The notes under the pieces are model-generated. The model ran no database searches. It was not told the DNA's origin and worked only from the letters and a program-made list of their open reading frames with translations. Below, in pieces: positions 55,801-62,979 of a DNA stretch of 64,000 bases. Positions within the stretch are counted from its first letter, which is position 1. Every line of letters starts with the position of its first letter. The position numbers were made by a program, and so were the translations under genes. Source of the stretch: Bacillus massiliglaciei (GTDB taxonomy: Bacteria > Bacillota > Bacilli > Bacillales > DSM-1321); NCBI RefSeq assembly GCF_900098925.1, contig NZ_LT622358.1, positions 270,607 to 334,606 of the forward strand. The letters run 5' to 3'.

Positions 55801-56592
55801 ACTTCCAAACAGGATGGAAGTGCAAGGCAAAAAGCCCTTCTTTCCCTTGAAAAAGAATCGGAAGAGATTCATACAATCCTTTCAGGGATTACAGCTGATA
55901 CAGAAAAGCAGCGCTTGAAAAAGGAAATCGATGAGCTGGCTTTCTACAGCAAACAGCGGGTATTTTTACGTTTTACGGATTTCTTCAAGGAATCATTTAA
56001 TCCTGCAGTCATAAAGGATGATGGACAGGATCACAAAGAAGTTTTGAAAAAAGCTGCTGCGAATTTGCTTGAAGCACTTGGTTTTGATCTTGCACAGGAG
56101 ATGAGAGCAACCTCTCTTCGGGCCGAAATGTATGTCCAGAAACTTATTAAGGAAAAACAAGCGGCAATCATTCAGCAAATGAAAAAGGTGAAGAAAAGCA
56201 TTTCCCTTCAGGAATATGAAGCGAAAACGAGAGAAACACCAGAATTCACCAGAGCCTTTTCAAATTTAGGTGCAGGAGATTTCAAAAAAGAGCTCTCCCT
56301 TTTCCGTAATCCAAAAGCGTTTTTTGAAAAAAATGAAAAAGTGAAGATGGCGGAGGCCTTGCAAAAAAGGCTGGATGAGCCTGCTGTAGAGTACGTGACA
56401 GAGCAGGGTAACAGACTTTTTGCAACATATAGTGAGCTTCTGGAACATGAAATCGTATCCCTTCAGACAGACAGTAAAGAACAAACAGCAGAAATGTTCT
56501 CAGGACTGAGGGCTGTTTTGGAAGAAACAGTGGATATTGCTTTGCTCGAAGGGATCCTTCAGAAGATTAAGCAAATGGAAAACGGTGAGTAA
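52894..56592 (+). CDS. dynA: Bacterial dynamin-like protein DynA (two GTPase domains)
   Basis: 1232 residues from ATG 52894; the ATG at 52885 is one base from the AAGGGG site. A fusion of two dynamin units. First GTPase: 'CGHFSAGKSTMINFLLG' (G1), 'MDTPGID' (G3), 'INMIDKHD' (G4). Second, from about residue 645: 'FGAFSAGKSSFANALMG', 'VDTPGADS', 'VNAVD'. Coiled-coil stalks and two short hydrophobic membrane-binding segments follow each. DynA fuses membranes and aids membrane repair and phage defence in B. subtilis. Monocistronic. Confidence 0.95.
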   Translation: MSQQMKQQSMLDVLTGVYDSFRDAGDAGNAEKMKQLILKQHKGEYILAFCGHFSAGKSTMINFLLGKDVLPSSPIPTSANTVKVQKGENYAKVMYKDRAPVIFPAPYDFKEIKKFAKDGEAVTSITISSDDFPLPDSCAIMDTPGIDSTDDAHRVSTESALHLADAVFYVMDYNHVQSEVNFLFTKELIEAGKPTYLVINMIDKHDPNELSFEDFKMSVSNAFANWSVFPDGIFYTSVRDLEREGNEIAAVKRFIIELAGKKTENESYLTSAKLLVEKHVEWLRGNLEEEHSDDLALLTDLTQEELTEMNEELDSLNSLEKSLTDKREKVTGLVEKELEAILDNAYLMPASTRDLAREYLESRQPDFKMGVFFAKKKTDAEREARKEAFLADLQEKAKTQLEWHLKEWAVKVLAEAEVHDPSLEQSAQNFELNLTEEFIRGITKAQVSITGEYVLNYTKDVSDAIKRKARMMADEFIKALFLLMDRKSEEQLQSIGTEKEKYEKFEKALAASDEMSNQVKARREELESLLSGNRQGLNPEQIGALLDAWEKEEHLVTVKTMDNITGEQDAGRETVRKTNREEKEIVKTQPKTSGQTAVGGKEKLNRTAAALLETGRLIEPLRGFHSLQKELKEKAHRLEKQTFTVALFGAFSAGKSSFANALMGANVLPVSPNPTTAAINRILAANEEHAHGTADVRLKTAEMLLADVSIALKAFGKRAATLEEAHSLAGEITAKADGREEGKTHLSFLDAFYRGMPAYKEQLGQIITVDLDGFRSFAAEESKSCLVDLIELYYDCPMTKQGMVLVDTPGADSINARHTGAAFEYIKNSDAILFVTYYNHPFSKADREFLIQLGRVKDSFAMDKMFFIVNAVDLAQTEEELEEVLDYVESQLNGFSIRFPKLFPLSSKGALAEKLHPGNFKHAFLSDSGINAFQAQFDRFIEHDLTDLAIQSAQAAIKRTEELLTEVIETSKQDGSARQKALLSLEKESEEIHTILSGITADTEKQRLKKEIDELAFYSKQRVFLRFTDFFKESFNPAVIKDDGQDHKEVLKKAAANLLEALGFDLAQEMRATSLRAEMYVQKLIKEKQAAIIQQMKKVKKSISLQEYEAKTRETPEFTRAFSNLGAGDFKKELSLFRNPKAFFEKNEKVKMAEALQKRLDEPAVEYVTEQGNRLFATYSELLEHEIVSLQTDSKEQTAEMFSGLRAVLEETVDIALLEGILQKIKQMENGE

Positions 56593-56615
56593 CAAGTTAC
56601 TGAAATAAAGAAAGA

Positions 56616-56668
56616 AAAAGCCGAATAGACAGATGGGGTTATTAATCTGTCTATTGCGGTTTTTTTCA
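56616..56668 (+). terminator. Terminator after dynA
   Basis: AAGCCGAATAGACAGAT / ATCTGTCTATTGCGGTT stem followed by TTTTTT. Confidence 0.85.
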
Positions 56669-56719
56669 TTAGATTTTTTTATAACGATGTACAGCAAGCC
56701 GATTTATGGGTGTACTAGA

Positions 56720-56746
56720 TTGACTTTATACCCCTGCGTGTATAAT
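56720..56746 (+). promoter_or_regulatory. cstR promoter with CstR operator-like site 1
   Basis: -35 TTGACT (56720-56725) and -10 TATAAT (56741-56746, spacer 15) or TAATAT (spacer 17). The 18-mer TATACCCCTGCGTGTATA (56727-56744) has TATAC/GTATA ends and fills the spacer. CsoR/CstR-family operators typically read ATACCC-N-GGGTAT, so autoregulation is likely. Confidence 0.6.
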
Positions 56747-56798
56747 ATGGAGCTTATAAAGATTCGTAAAGAAGAACTTTTGGTTAAGAGGTGCGAAA

Positions 56799-57062
56799 GT
56801 GGAATATAATGATCAGATGAAAAATAGAGTAAAACGGATTGAGGGACAGTTGAGAGGAATTCTGAAAATGATGGAAGATAATAAGGATTGCAAAGAAGTC
56901 ATTACTCAATTATCTGCCACCAGAAGTGCCATCGATCGGACAATCGGAGTCATTGTAAGCTCAAATTTAGTGGAATGTGTCCAAAAAGCAGATAATGAAG
57001 AAGGAAAAAGTATGGAAGAGTTAGTAAAAGAGGCCGTTACCCTTTTAGTAAAAAGCCGTTAA
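56799..57062 (+). CDS. cstR: CstR-type persulfide-sensing repressor (CsoR/RcnR family)
   Basis: 87 residues with a GTG start behind AAGAGGTG. All-helical CsoR fold: 'NRVKRIEGQLRGILKMMEDNKDCKEVITQLSATRSAIDRTIG'. Sensor cysteines are exactly Cys31 and Cys60, and the copper-ligand histidine of CsoR is replaced by Asn56. That is the pattern of CstR of Staphylococcus aureus, which forms di- and trisulfide links with persulfides and lets go of DNA. It resembles B. subtilis YrkD. The neighbouring genes all handle sulfane sulfur, which supports this reading. Confidence 0.87.
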   Translation: MEYNDQMKNRVKRIEGQLRGILKMMEDNKDCKEVITQLSATRSAIDRTIGVIVSSNLVECVQKADNEEGKSMEELVKEAVTLLVKSR

Positions 57063-57095
57063 AAGGGTTGACAGCCTTTTTTATTTTGATACTAT

Positions 57096-57113
57096 TATAC
57101 CCAATGGGGTAAT
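57096..57113 (+). promoter_or_regulatory. CstR operator-like site 2
   Basis: TATACCCAATGGGGTAAT, a TACCC-N4-GGGTA palindrome. It overlaps the promoter-like TTGACA (57068-57073) / TACTAT (57090-57095) pair that probably drives the DsrE gene. Confidence 0.6.
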
Positions 57114-57151
57114 TTTGAGTGAAAGGGACGATTATTTTTTTTGTTCTTAAA

Positions 57152-57169
57152 TATACCTAATGGGGTATA
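57152..57169 (+). promoter_or_regulatory. CstR operator-like site 3
   Basis: TATACCTAATGGGGTATA, the most symmetric copy. It lies 28 bases before the DsrE gene start and is 56 bases from site 2, about five helical turns, so two repressor tetramers may bind on the same DNA face. Confidence 0.65.
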
Positions 57170-57196
57170 AAGCTATTGTGATAGGAGGGAATTAAA

Positions 57197-57676
57197 GTGG
57201 CCGAAACCAAAAAAACGACGATAATTTTATTTAGCGGGGAGTATGATAAAGCAATGGCAGCATATATCATTGCAAATGGGGCAGCTGCCTATGATCATGA
57301 AGTAACAATTTTTCATACATTTTGGGGATTAAATGCTCTTCGCAAGGATGAAAGTTCTCCAGTAAAGAAAGGGTTTATAGAAAAAATGTTTGAGAAAATG
57401 ATGCCAAGAGGCGCTGATAAAATGGGACTTTCAAAAATGAACTTTGCTGGATTAGGTCCTAAAATGATCAAGGGTGTCATGAAGAAGCACAATGCATTAT
57501 CATTACCTCAGCTGATTGAAATGGCTCAAGAGCAGGATGTAAAACTAGTAGCTTGTACGATGACAATGGATTTATTGGGGCTCCAAAAGGAAGAATTTTT
57601 AGAGAACATTGAGTATGCAGGAGTTGCAGCCTATTTAGCAGATGCACAGGAAGGCCATGTTAACTTATTTATTTAA
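57197..57676 (+). CDS. DsrE-family sulfur-carrier protein (YrkE-like)
   Basis: 159 residues, GTG start behind ATAGGAGGG. 'TTIILFSGEYDKAMAAYIIANGAAAYDHEVTIFHTFWGLNAL' is the DsrE/DrsE fold. Its only cysteine, Cys120 in 'KLVACTMTMDLLGL', is the expected persulfide carrier. Relatives hold sulfane sulfur and pass it to TusA-like partners. First structural gene behind operators 2 and 3. Confidence 0.85.
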   Translation: MAETKKTTIILFSGEYDKAMAAYIIANGAAAYDHEVTIFHTFWGLNALRKDESSPVKKGFIEKMFEKMMPRGADKMGLSKMNFAGLGPKMIKGVMKKHNALSLPQLIEMAQEQDVKLVACTMTMDLLGLQKEEFLENIEYAGVAAYLADAQEGHVNLFI

Positions 57677-57771
57677 TTCTTCCTTTTATATACAGGCTAA
57701 AAGATATAGAAAAATATCGATTGCAGAATTGAAAATAAAGTATGAACGTTCGTGCGAATAGAGAGGTTAAG

Positions 57772-57789
57772 TATACCCCTCTGCATAAT
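57772..57789 (+). promoter_or_regulatory. CstR operator-like site 4
   Basis: TATACCCCTCTGCATAAT, close to site 1, in the 209-base gap before the rhodanese gene. A promoter could not be drawn with confidence, but the CATAAT could be a -10. Confidence 0.45.
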
Positions 57790-57885
57790 CAGAACATAAA
57801 ATAAGTCCGTTATCTCTGCTCAACTTAAAATTAGCAAATAAGACGGGATAAATACTTGGAAGTAAATATACAGGAGGAATAGAAG

Positions 57886-58179
57886 ATGAAAGAAATTACA
57901 CCTCAAAAAGTAGAACAATTAATCAATGAAGGAAAACATTTAAATATCATCGATGTGCGGGAAGTGGATGAGACAGCTGCCGGAAAGATTCCGGGCGCTA
58001 TAAACATTCCCTTGGGCTTACTGGAGTTTCGGATGAATGAATTAGATAAAACAAAAGAATATATTATGGTGTGCCGTTCCGGCGGGAGAAGCGGAAGAGC
58101 CTCTCAATTTCTGGAAAGCCGCGGATTTAATGTCGTGAACATGACTGGCGGAATGCTCGCTTGGGAAGGGGGGATCTAA
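57886..58179 (+). CDS. Single-domain rhodanese
   Basis: 97 residues. Active-site loop 'MVCRSGGRSGRASQFL' with Cys63, and 'NIIDVREVDETAAGKIPGAINIPLG'. It moves sulfane sulfur between thiols. ACAGGAGG site. It is part of the CstR-controlled cluster. Similar single-domain rhodaneses are found in the S. aureus cst and B. subtilis yrk clusters. Confidence 0.92.
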   Translation: MKEITPQKVEQLINEGKHLNIIDVREVDETAAGKIPGAINIPLGLLEFRMNELDKTKEYIMVCRSGGRSGRASQFLESRGFNVVNMTGGMLAWEGGI

Positions 58180-58212
58180 GTAGACTTTTCGGGATGTGAA
58201 GGAGGCAGTGTG

Positions 58213-58257
58213 ATGAAAAAACACAAAGTAAAGGATATCATTACAGTTTTTAATTAA
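58213..58257 (+). CDS. 14-codon ORF with a strong ribosome binding site
   Basis: An ATG preceded by AAGGAGG seven bases upstream opens a 14-codon frame, MKKHKVKDIITVFN, then stop. It lies between the rhodanese and dioxygenase genes. The match to a perfect ribosome binding site is too good to ignore, but the ORF could be a truncated gene, a leader peptide or a spacer accident. Nothing similar is known to me. Confidence 0.35.
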   Translation: MKKHKVKDIITVFN

Positions 58258-58274
58258 AAAATTTTGAGATAAAA

Positions 58275-58292
58275 GATACCTAAGGGGGTAAT
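58275..58292 (+). promoter_or_regulatory. CstR operator-like site 5 overlapping the dioxygenase ribosome binding site
   Basis: GATACCTAAGGGGGTAAT has the spacing and ends of sites 2 and 3. It also contains the AAGGGGG ribosome binding site of the next gene, so selection for translation might explain part of the match. Confidence 0.4.
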
Positions 58293-58297
58293 ATATC

Positions 58298-59425
58298 ATG
58301 ACAGTAATGGAAATGACATCTAAAGAGCTTGCGAAAAAGGTTCTGAACCAAGAACAACTATTTATCTTGGATGTTCGGAATTACAGCGACTTTCAAGACT
58401 GGAAAATAGAAGGACAGAATTTCCAATATTTAAATATCCCTTATTTTGAATTAATAGATGGAGTGGATGACATTGTTGAAGACATCCCCGCAGACAAAGA
58501 ATTAGCAGTGGTTTGTGCAAAAGAAGGTTCCTCAGTCATGGTGGCCGATATGCTTTCAGCTGCCGGTTTTTCTGTTTCCTATTTAAAAGGCGGGATGAAA
58601 GCCTGGAGTGAATATTTAGAACCTGTAAAAATTGGAGACTTAACCGGCGGCGGTCAAATTTATCAGTTTGTAAGGCTTGGAAAGGGATGTCTATCCTATA
58701 TGATTATTTCGAATGGGGAAGCGGCCCTCATCGATGCAGCACGAATGACCGAGCCTTATATTGATTTTGCTGAAAAGGCTGGCGCCAAAATAACGTATGT
58801 GCTTGATACACATCTTCATGCCGATCATATTTCTGGAGGACAGACGATCGCCGAGCAAACAGGTGCAGCCTACTTTCTGCCTCCAAAGGATGCTGCAGAT
58901 GTAACTTTTAACTTCCAGCCATTAGAAGGCGGCATGGATATCATCATGGGAAATATGTCCGTTGGCTTTCATGCTTTCGATTCTCCTGGCCATACAGCTG
59001 GGTCCGTTTCCTTTGTGGTAGATCAGAAGTTTTTACTGTCAGGTGATACCTTGTTTATTGATTCAATTGGCAGGCCGGACCTTGCCGGTCATGCAGAAGA
59101 CTTGGCGGGAGATTTACGAGAAACACTCTATACCAGGTACAAAGAATTATCTGGAGAACTAATCGTGCTCCCGGCTCATTTTATGATGGTTGACGAAATG
59201 AATGAGGATGGAAGTGTTGCTGAAAAGTTAGAAACAATATTTGCAAAGAATGATGGCTTCCAGATTGAAGATGAAAATCAATTTAGAAAAATAGTGACAG
59301 AAAACTTGCCGCTGCAGCCAAATGCATATCAAGAAATTCGGGAAACGAATATGGGGAAAAAGTCGCCTGACCCGGATTCCCAGCGGGAAATGGAAATCGG
59401 ACCAAATCGCTGTGCAGTCCGTTAA
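58298..59425 (+). CDS. Rhodanese-persulfide dioxygenase fusion (YrkH/CstB-like)
   Basis: 375 residues. N-terminal rhodanese domain (about 1-110; '[19 protein letters not shown]', Cys73 in '[10 protein letters not shown]'). Metallo-beta-lactamase domain from about 115 with '[12 protein letters not shown]' (171-177), 'SPGHTAGS', '[15 protein letters not shown]' and 'LPAHF', the mono-iron ETHE1-type set. It should oxidise glutathione- or bacillithiol-type persulfides to sulfite. Bacillithiol is made by this organism (bshA and bshB1 above). S. aureus CstB has the metallo-beta-lactamase domain first; the domain order here is that of YrkH. Confidence 0.9.
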   Translation: MTVMEMTSKELAKKVLNQEQLFILDVRNYSDFQDWKIEGQNFQYLNIPYFELIDGVDDIVEDIPADKELAVVCAKEGSSVMVADMLSAAGFSVSYLKGGMKAWSEYLEPVKIGDLTGGGQIYQFVRLGKGCLSYMIISNGEAALIDAARMTEPYIDFAEKAGAKITYVLDTHLHADHISGGQTIAEQTGAAYFLPPKDAADVTFNFQPLEGGMDIIMGNMSVGFHAFDSPGHTAGSVSFVVDQKFLLSGDTLFIDSIGRPDLAGHAEDLAGDLRETLYTRYKELSGELIVLPAHFMMVDEMNEDGSVAEKLETIFAKNDGFQIEDENQFRKIVTENLPLQPNAYQEIRETNMGKKSPDPDSQREMEIGPNRCAVR

Positions 59426-59448
59426 TCAAAATCTTAGGAGGAATAAAA

Positions 59449-59676
59449 ATGAATACAGCAAAAGTATTAGATGCCAAAGGGTTTGCCTGTCCTATGCCTA
59501 TCGTGAAAACAAAAAAGGCGATTGGTGATCTTGAATCCGGTCAAATATTAGAAGTCCATACAACAGATAAAGGAGCCATAAATGACATGCCTGCCTGGAC
59601 AAAGTCAGGAGGCCATGAGCTATTAAAATATGAAGAGGAAAACGATGTATGGAAATTCTGGATTAAAAAAGGATGA
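59449..59676 (+). CDS. TusA-family sulfur carrier
   Basis: 75 residues. The CPxP motif is 'ACPMPIVKTKKAI' with Cys14, after a short beta strand; the fold is complete. It receives persulfide sulfur from DsrE or rhodanese. TTAGGAGG site. It is the last gene of the cluster; a terminator follows after a 126-base gap. Corresponds to YrkI by context. Confidence 0.93.
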   Translation: MNTAKVLDAKGFACPMPIVKTKKAIGDLESGQILEVHTTDKGAINDMPAWTKSGGHELLKYEEENDVWKFWIKKG

Positions 59677-59802
59677 AAATAGCTAGGCAGGGACAGAATC
59701 AAAGAATTTTTAGAATCATATCCTCGAGAAAGCTTCCCTGAAACAAAAAACCATAAGTATAAGTAAAATTCCCTTTGAAAATGGAGATTTTAGATTGACA
59801 AT

Positions 59803-59850
59803 AAAAGGACATTGAGAGGACTCGGCTCTCAATGTCTTTTGTCATTTTTT
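59803..59850 (+). terminator. Terminator of the persulfide cluster
   Basis: AAAAGGACATTGAGAG / CTCTCAATGTCTTTT stem with loop GACTCGG, then GTCATTTTTT. From here to 60101 no gene is visible. Confidence 0.88.
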
Positions 59851-60101
59851 GACGGTATGGCGGTTAATTAACTCGTTTAGAACCACTCGCACAGGTGTCA
59901 GCGGAAATGACTTTTCCCTATATTCTTCGTGATTTAAATGAAGTTCAACATTAGAGTTTCTCCTTATAAGACAATTTGTTCCTTACATTGCGACTTATGA
60001 TCCGCTGCTAAGGAAATGCCTCCTATCTCTATTTTTTCCTGTATTTTCTCACCGGTTCCGCTCGATTTAATGGTAAAATGACAGTATTAGAGGTGAAATA
60101 C

Positions 60102-60992
60102 ATGATAAATATAAATCAAATCGATACAGAAACTGAACCTTCTTTTCTGCTGGTTGACGGTATGGCTCTTCTTTTCAGAGCTTTCTATGCAACGGCTGTG
60201 ACAGGTCAGTTCATGATCAATTCAAAAGGAGTACCAACGAATGCTGTTCAGGGCTTCTTAAAACATTTGCTTATGGCATCCAGGCATTTCGAGCCCAGCC
60301 ATGTTGCCGTCTGCTGGGATATGGGCAGCAAAACGTTCAGAAATGAATTATTTGAAGGGTATAAAGCGAATCGCGGAGAAGCTCCGGTTGAAATGCAGCC
60401 GCAGTTCGATCTAGCCAAGGAAGCCGTTTCTGCTTTCGATATACCAAATATAGGTGTTCCCGGTTTTGAAGCTGATGACTGCATCGGAACAATTGCCCGT
60501 GCCTCCTCCTTGGAAAGCCGGGTAGGAATACTGACAGGAGACCAAGATATGCTCCAGCTGCTTGAGGACAAGATCTCAGTTATTCTCCTGAAAAAGGGGT
60601 ATGGCAATTATGAGATTCATAATCCAGGAAGTTTTTTGGAGTGGAAAGGAATCAGTCCCGCGCAGATGGTCGATTTAAAAGCTTTGATGGGAGATACAGC
60701 GGATAATTATCCGGGCGTAAAGGGCATTGGCGAAAAAACGGCATTAAAGCTCTTGATGCAATATGGAAATATTGAGGGCATATTAGAAAACCTCTCTTCC
60801 CTTACAAAGTCTCAAAAGGCAAAGATTGAATCGTCACTGGAGATGCTTCATCTTTCAAGACAGCTTGCTGAAATTAAATGTGATGTGCCTGTCAGCTGTC
60901 TTCTCGACGATGCCTTATTCAAATATGACACAGAGAAAGTGAAACACATGGCTTTGAAACATGAATTAAAAGGAGTCACTCGCATCATTTGA
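60102..60992 (+). CDS. ypcP: 5'-3' exonuclease YpcP (Pol I-like)
   Basis: 296 residues from ATG 60102, behind TAGAGGTG; an ATG at 60078 is in frame. FEN/XPG-like 5' nuclease: 'LLVDGMALLFRAFYA', 'FEADDCIGTIARASS', 'ILTGDQDMLQLL' and the helix-hairpin-helix 'GDTADNYPGVKGIGEKTALKLL'. It is the small stand-alone form of the Pol I 5' exonuclease domain. It can remove RNA primers. Monocistronic. Confidence 0.94.
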   Translation: MININQIDTETEPSFLLVDGMALLFRAFYATAVTGQFMINSKGVPTNAVQGFLKHLLMASRHFEPSHVAVCWDMGSKTFRNELFEGYKANRGEAPVEMQPQFDLAKEAVSAFDIPNIGVPGFEADDCIGTIARASSLESRVGILTGDQDMLQLLEDKISVILLKKGYGNYEIHNPGSFLEWKGISPAQMVDLKALMGDTADNYPGVKGIGEKTALKLLMQYGNIEGILENLSSLTKSQKAKIESSLEMLHLSRQLAEIKCDVPVSCLLDDALFKYDTEKVKHMALKHELKGVTRII

Positions 60993-61074
60993 GAAGGTTT
61001 GTCTGCAAAAAGGATTACAGAAAATGATAGGCATTTTTGCGGATATAGGATAAAATATAGGAAAGATGACAGGT

Positions 61075-61359
61075 ATGGAGCGGATGACATTGGCACGGAC
61101 GGTTGAAGAATATGTTCATTTTCTAGAAAGCAAAGGTTTTTCCTTTGGGGAAGATTCGATAGGCTTCATCTATTTCGGCAAGCGGTATACAGAAGCGGAT
61201 GATTCGCTGGTAAACGCTGCGATAGAATTAACGTTAAAGGCCCAAAAGAATTTTGACGGCAGTTTTTACATCGCCCTTCTGGAAAACCTGAAACGTCATA
61301 ATATAAAATCCTATAAACAGGCAGAAACGTTTGCCAGGAAACAGGGATTACTGACATAA
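61075..61359 (+). CDS. Small conserved-looking protein downstream of ypcP
   Basis: 94 residues from ATG 61075 (AGGAAAG upstream); starts at 61066 and 61084 are also in frame. Soluble, alpha/beta, with 'FLESKGFSFGEDSIGFIYFGKRYTEADDSLVNAAIELTLKAQ' in part and a helical C terminus. No cysteines, no membrane segment. It may belong to a family of small Bacillaceae proteins without known function; I cannot name it with confidence. It ends in a terminator shared with the convergent EamA gene. Confidence 0.7.
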   Translation: MERMTLARTVEEYVHFLESKGFSFGEDSIGFIYFGKRYTEADDSLVNAAIELTLKAQKNFDGSFYIALLENLKRHNIKSYKQAETFARKQGLLT

Positions 61360-61392
61360 AAAAACGGAATTCAGCTGAATTCCGTTTTTTTA
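61357..61392. terminator. Bidirectional terminator between the 61-kb gene and EamA transporter
   Basis: AAAAAAACGGAATTCAGC and GCTGAATTCCGTTTTTT form a palindrome. The stop of the minus-strand transporter gene is inside it. Confidence 0.88.
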
Positions 61393-62276
61393 TTGATTTC
61401 TTTTCTGGAAGGAAGTTCAGCAGCAAGCATACCGAACAGGATAAAGGTACATCCAATCACTGCCTGAACTGTCATAACTTCTCCAATCCATATGTATGAT
61501 GTGATGGCTGCAAAAACGGGTTCCATGGCAAAGATAATCGCGACTCTTGATGGAGTAGTATAGGCCTGGAAATATGTCTGAGCCAAAAATGCAAAAGCTG
61601 TTGCCAGGACTGATGTAATAAGCAGGCCGCTGATCACATCTGATTGAAAAATGATGTCAGCCTTGAAAACAGCCGTAAAATCCTCCCAAATCAGGCCGGA
61701 TCCTGCTGAAAGCAGAGAAACGGTGAGCAATTGCACAATCGTCAGGGGAAGAGCTTTGAATTCAGCCGCATATTTCGCTGTAGTGATAATTTGCATGGCA
61801 AAACTGACAGCGCATAAGAAAACTAGGAAATCTCCGATGTTAACGGCCGTTTTCCCGCTTACTGTCATCAAATACAAGCCGATGATGGCAGCTGTCACGC
61901 CAATTACAGTATTTTTCGTCAGGCGATTTTTTAGAAATACCATCGAAAATACAGGTACAAGGACCACGCTTAAGCCGGTGATAAAGCCGGCTTTGGATGG
62001 CGTCGTATATTCTAGGCCAATGGTTTGGAACGTATAGCCTAAATACAGCCAAATCCCAATCTTAAATCCGGCAGCAAAGAGTTTCCAAGAATTTGTCCTT
62101 TTTTCTTTTCTGAAAAAACAGAGATGAATCAGGAGCAGGAGCAAAAATGCAATGAAAAACCGGATGGCATTAAAACTCATAGGTTCCAGGAAGGCGATTG
62201 CATTCTGCACGGTTACAAATGTAGCACCCCAGACAAGCGAAACGGAGAGTAAGGTAAGGTCAGCTGTTTTTCTCAT
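61371..62276 (-). CDS. EamA / DMT-family transporter
   Basis: 301 residues, ten membrane helices in two EamA halves ('LTLLSVSLVWGATFVTVQNAI' and 'LLITSVLATAFAFLAQTYFQAYT'). Family signatures 'VWGATF' and 'EPVFAAITSYIWIGE' are present. It is a metabolite exporter of unknown substrate. Its start overlaps the rnhA-like gene by 17 bases, so the two are coupled. Confidence 0.9.
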   Translation of the reverse strand: MRKTADLTLLSVSLVWGATFVTVQNAIAFLEPMSFNAIRFFIAFLLLLLIHLCFFRKEKRTNSWKLFAAGFKIGIWLYLGYTFQTIGLEYTTPSKAGFITGLSVVLVPVFSMVFLKNRLTKNTVIGVTAAIIGLYLMTVSGKTAVNIGDFLVFLCAVSFAMQIITTAKYAAEFKALPLTIVQLLTVSLLSAGSGLIWEDFTAVFKADIIFQSDVISGLLITSVLATAFAFLAQTYFQAYTTPSRVAIIFAMEPVFAAITSYIWIGEVMTVQAVIGCTFILFGMLAAELPSRKEINKKTEFS

Positions 62277-62676
62277 GATCCTGCTTCTCCTTTATAGACC
62301 AAATGGCACGTCGGGCCAATTCATCAGCTGATTTATTCTCCTTGCTTGGAATCCACTTCAGAAAAAACAACTCCAGTTCATCTGCAAGCTTTAATGCCTC
62401 CTCAAGCAGCGGAGCATATTTTTTGTTTTTGGCGAATTCCTTTTCGATCGCTGAACTAATAGCTTGAGAGTCTGTGCGGAATGAAACGGTCAGATATTGT
62501 TTTTCAATGCAGATCTTCAGGGCATGGAGCAGGGCGTGATATTCTGCTTCATGGTTTTCCATGATGCCCAGCGGAATCGAATGTCTTTCGACAGAACCAT
62601 TGTTATTAATAAAAATCCCAGCACCGCTTATGCCGGGATTCCCAGCACTTGCGCCATCTATGTATACTTCAATCAT
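62260..62676 (-). CDS. rnhA: RNase HI-like protein YpdQ
   Basis: 138 residues from ATG 62676 (GAGGGGGAG upstream; a TTG at 62697 is in frame). RNase HI fold with all four catalytic acids: 'VYIDGASAGNPG' (Asp), 'NHEAEYHALLHAL' (Glu), 'SFRTDSQAI' (Asp) and 'NKSADELARRA' (Asp). It cleaves RNA in RNA-DNA hybrids, if active. It lacks the basic protrusion of E. coli RNase HI, as in B. subtilis YpdQ/RnhA. Overlaps the transporter gene. Confidence 0.88.
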   Translation of the reverse strand: MIEVYIDGASAGNPGISGAGIFINNNGSVERHSIPLGIMENHEAEYHALLHALKICIEKQYLTVSFRTDSQAISSAIEKEFAKNKKYAPLLEEALKLADELELFFLKWIPSKENKSADELARRAIWSIKEKQDHEKNS

Positions 62677-62883
62677 ATGGCTCCCCCTCGTTAACAACAG
62701 GACATTGTGTTAAGATATTATTCAGTGTAAATGAAAGATTGCTCTTAAATAGTATAACAGAAAAGTCGGTCATTTTATGAATGGCCGCCATTGATTTATG
62801 TATGGAGACAGGAAAATACCATAGTCTAAGGATAAGCCTCATGTCACTTCATCAGGTTTGTTTTTTGCATGGAGGGGAATCAA

Positions 62884-62958
62884 ATGGGGGAAGATGAGAG
62901 AAAGACCGAAGAAAAAAATAAAAGTGGAATATCTGAATGCCTTTCCCTCTATAACTAG
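62884..62958 (+). CDS. Possible 24-residue ORF
   Basis: A GGAGGGG site six bases before an ATG opens 24 codons (MGEDERKTEEKNKSGISEC...). Highly charged and hydrophilic. Could be a tiny spore or regulatory protein or chance. Nothing else is seen in 62698-62979. Confidence 0.3.
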   Translation: MGEDERKTEEKNKSGISECLSLYN

Positions 62959-62979
62959 ATAAACAAGGAGTTGTGCCAA

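Noticed and set aside
59683-59766. 27-codon open frame after tusA
   Set aside because: No start codon with ribosome binding site; the length is within chance expectation, though a decayed gene end cannot be excluded.
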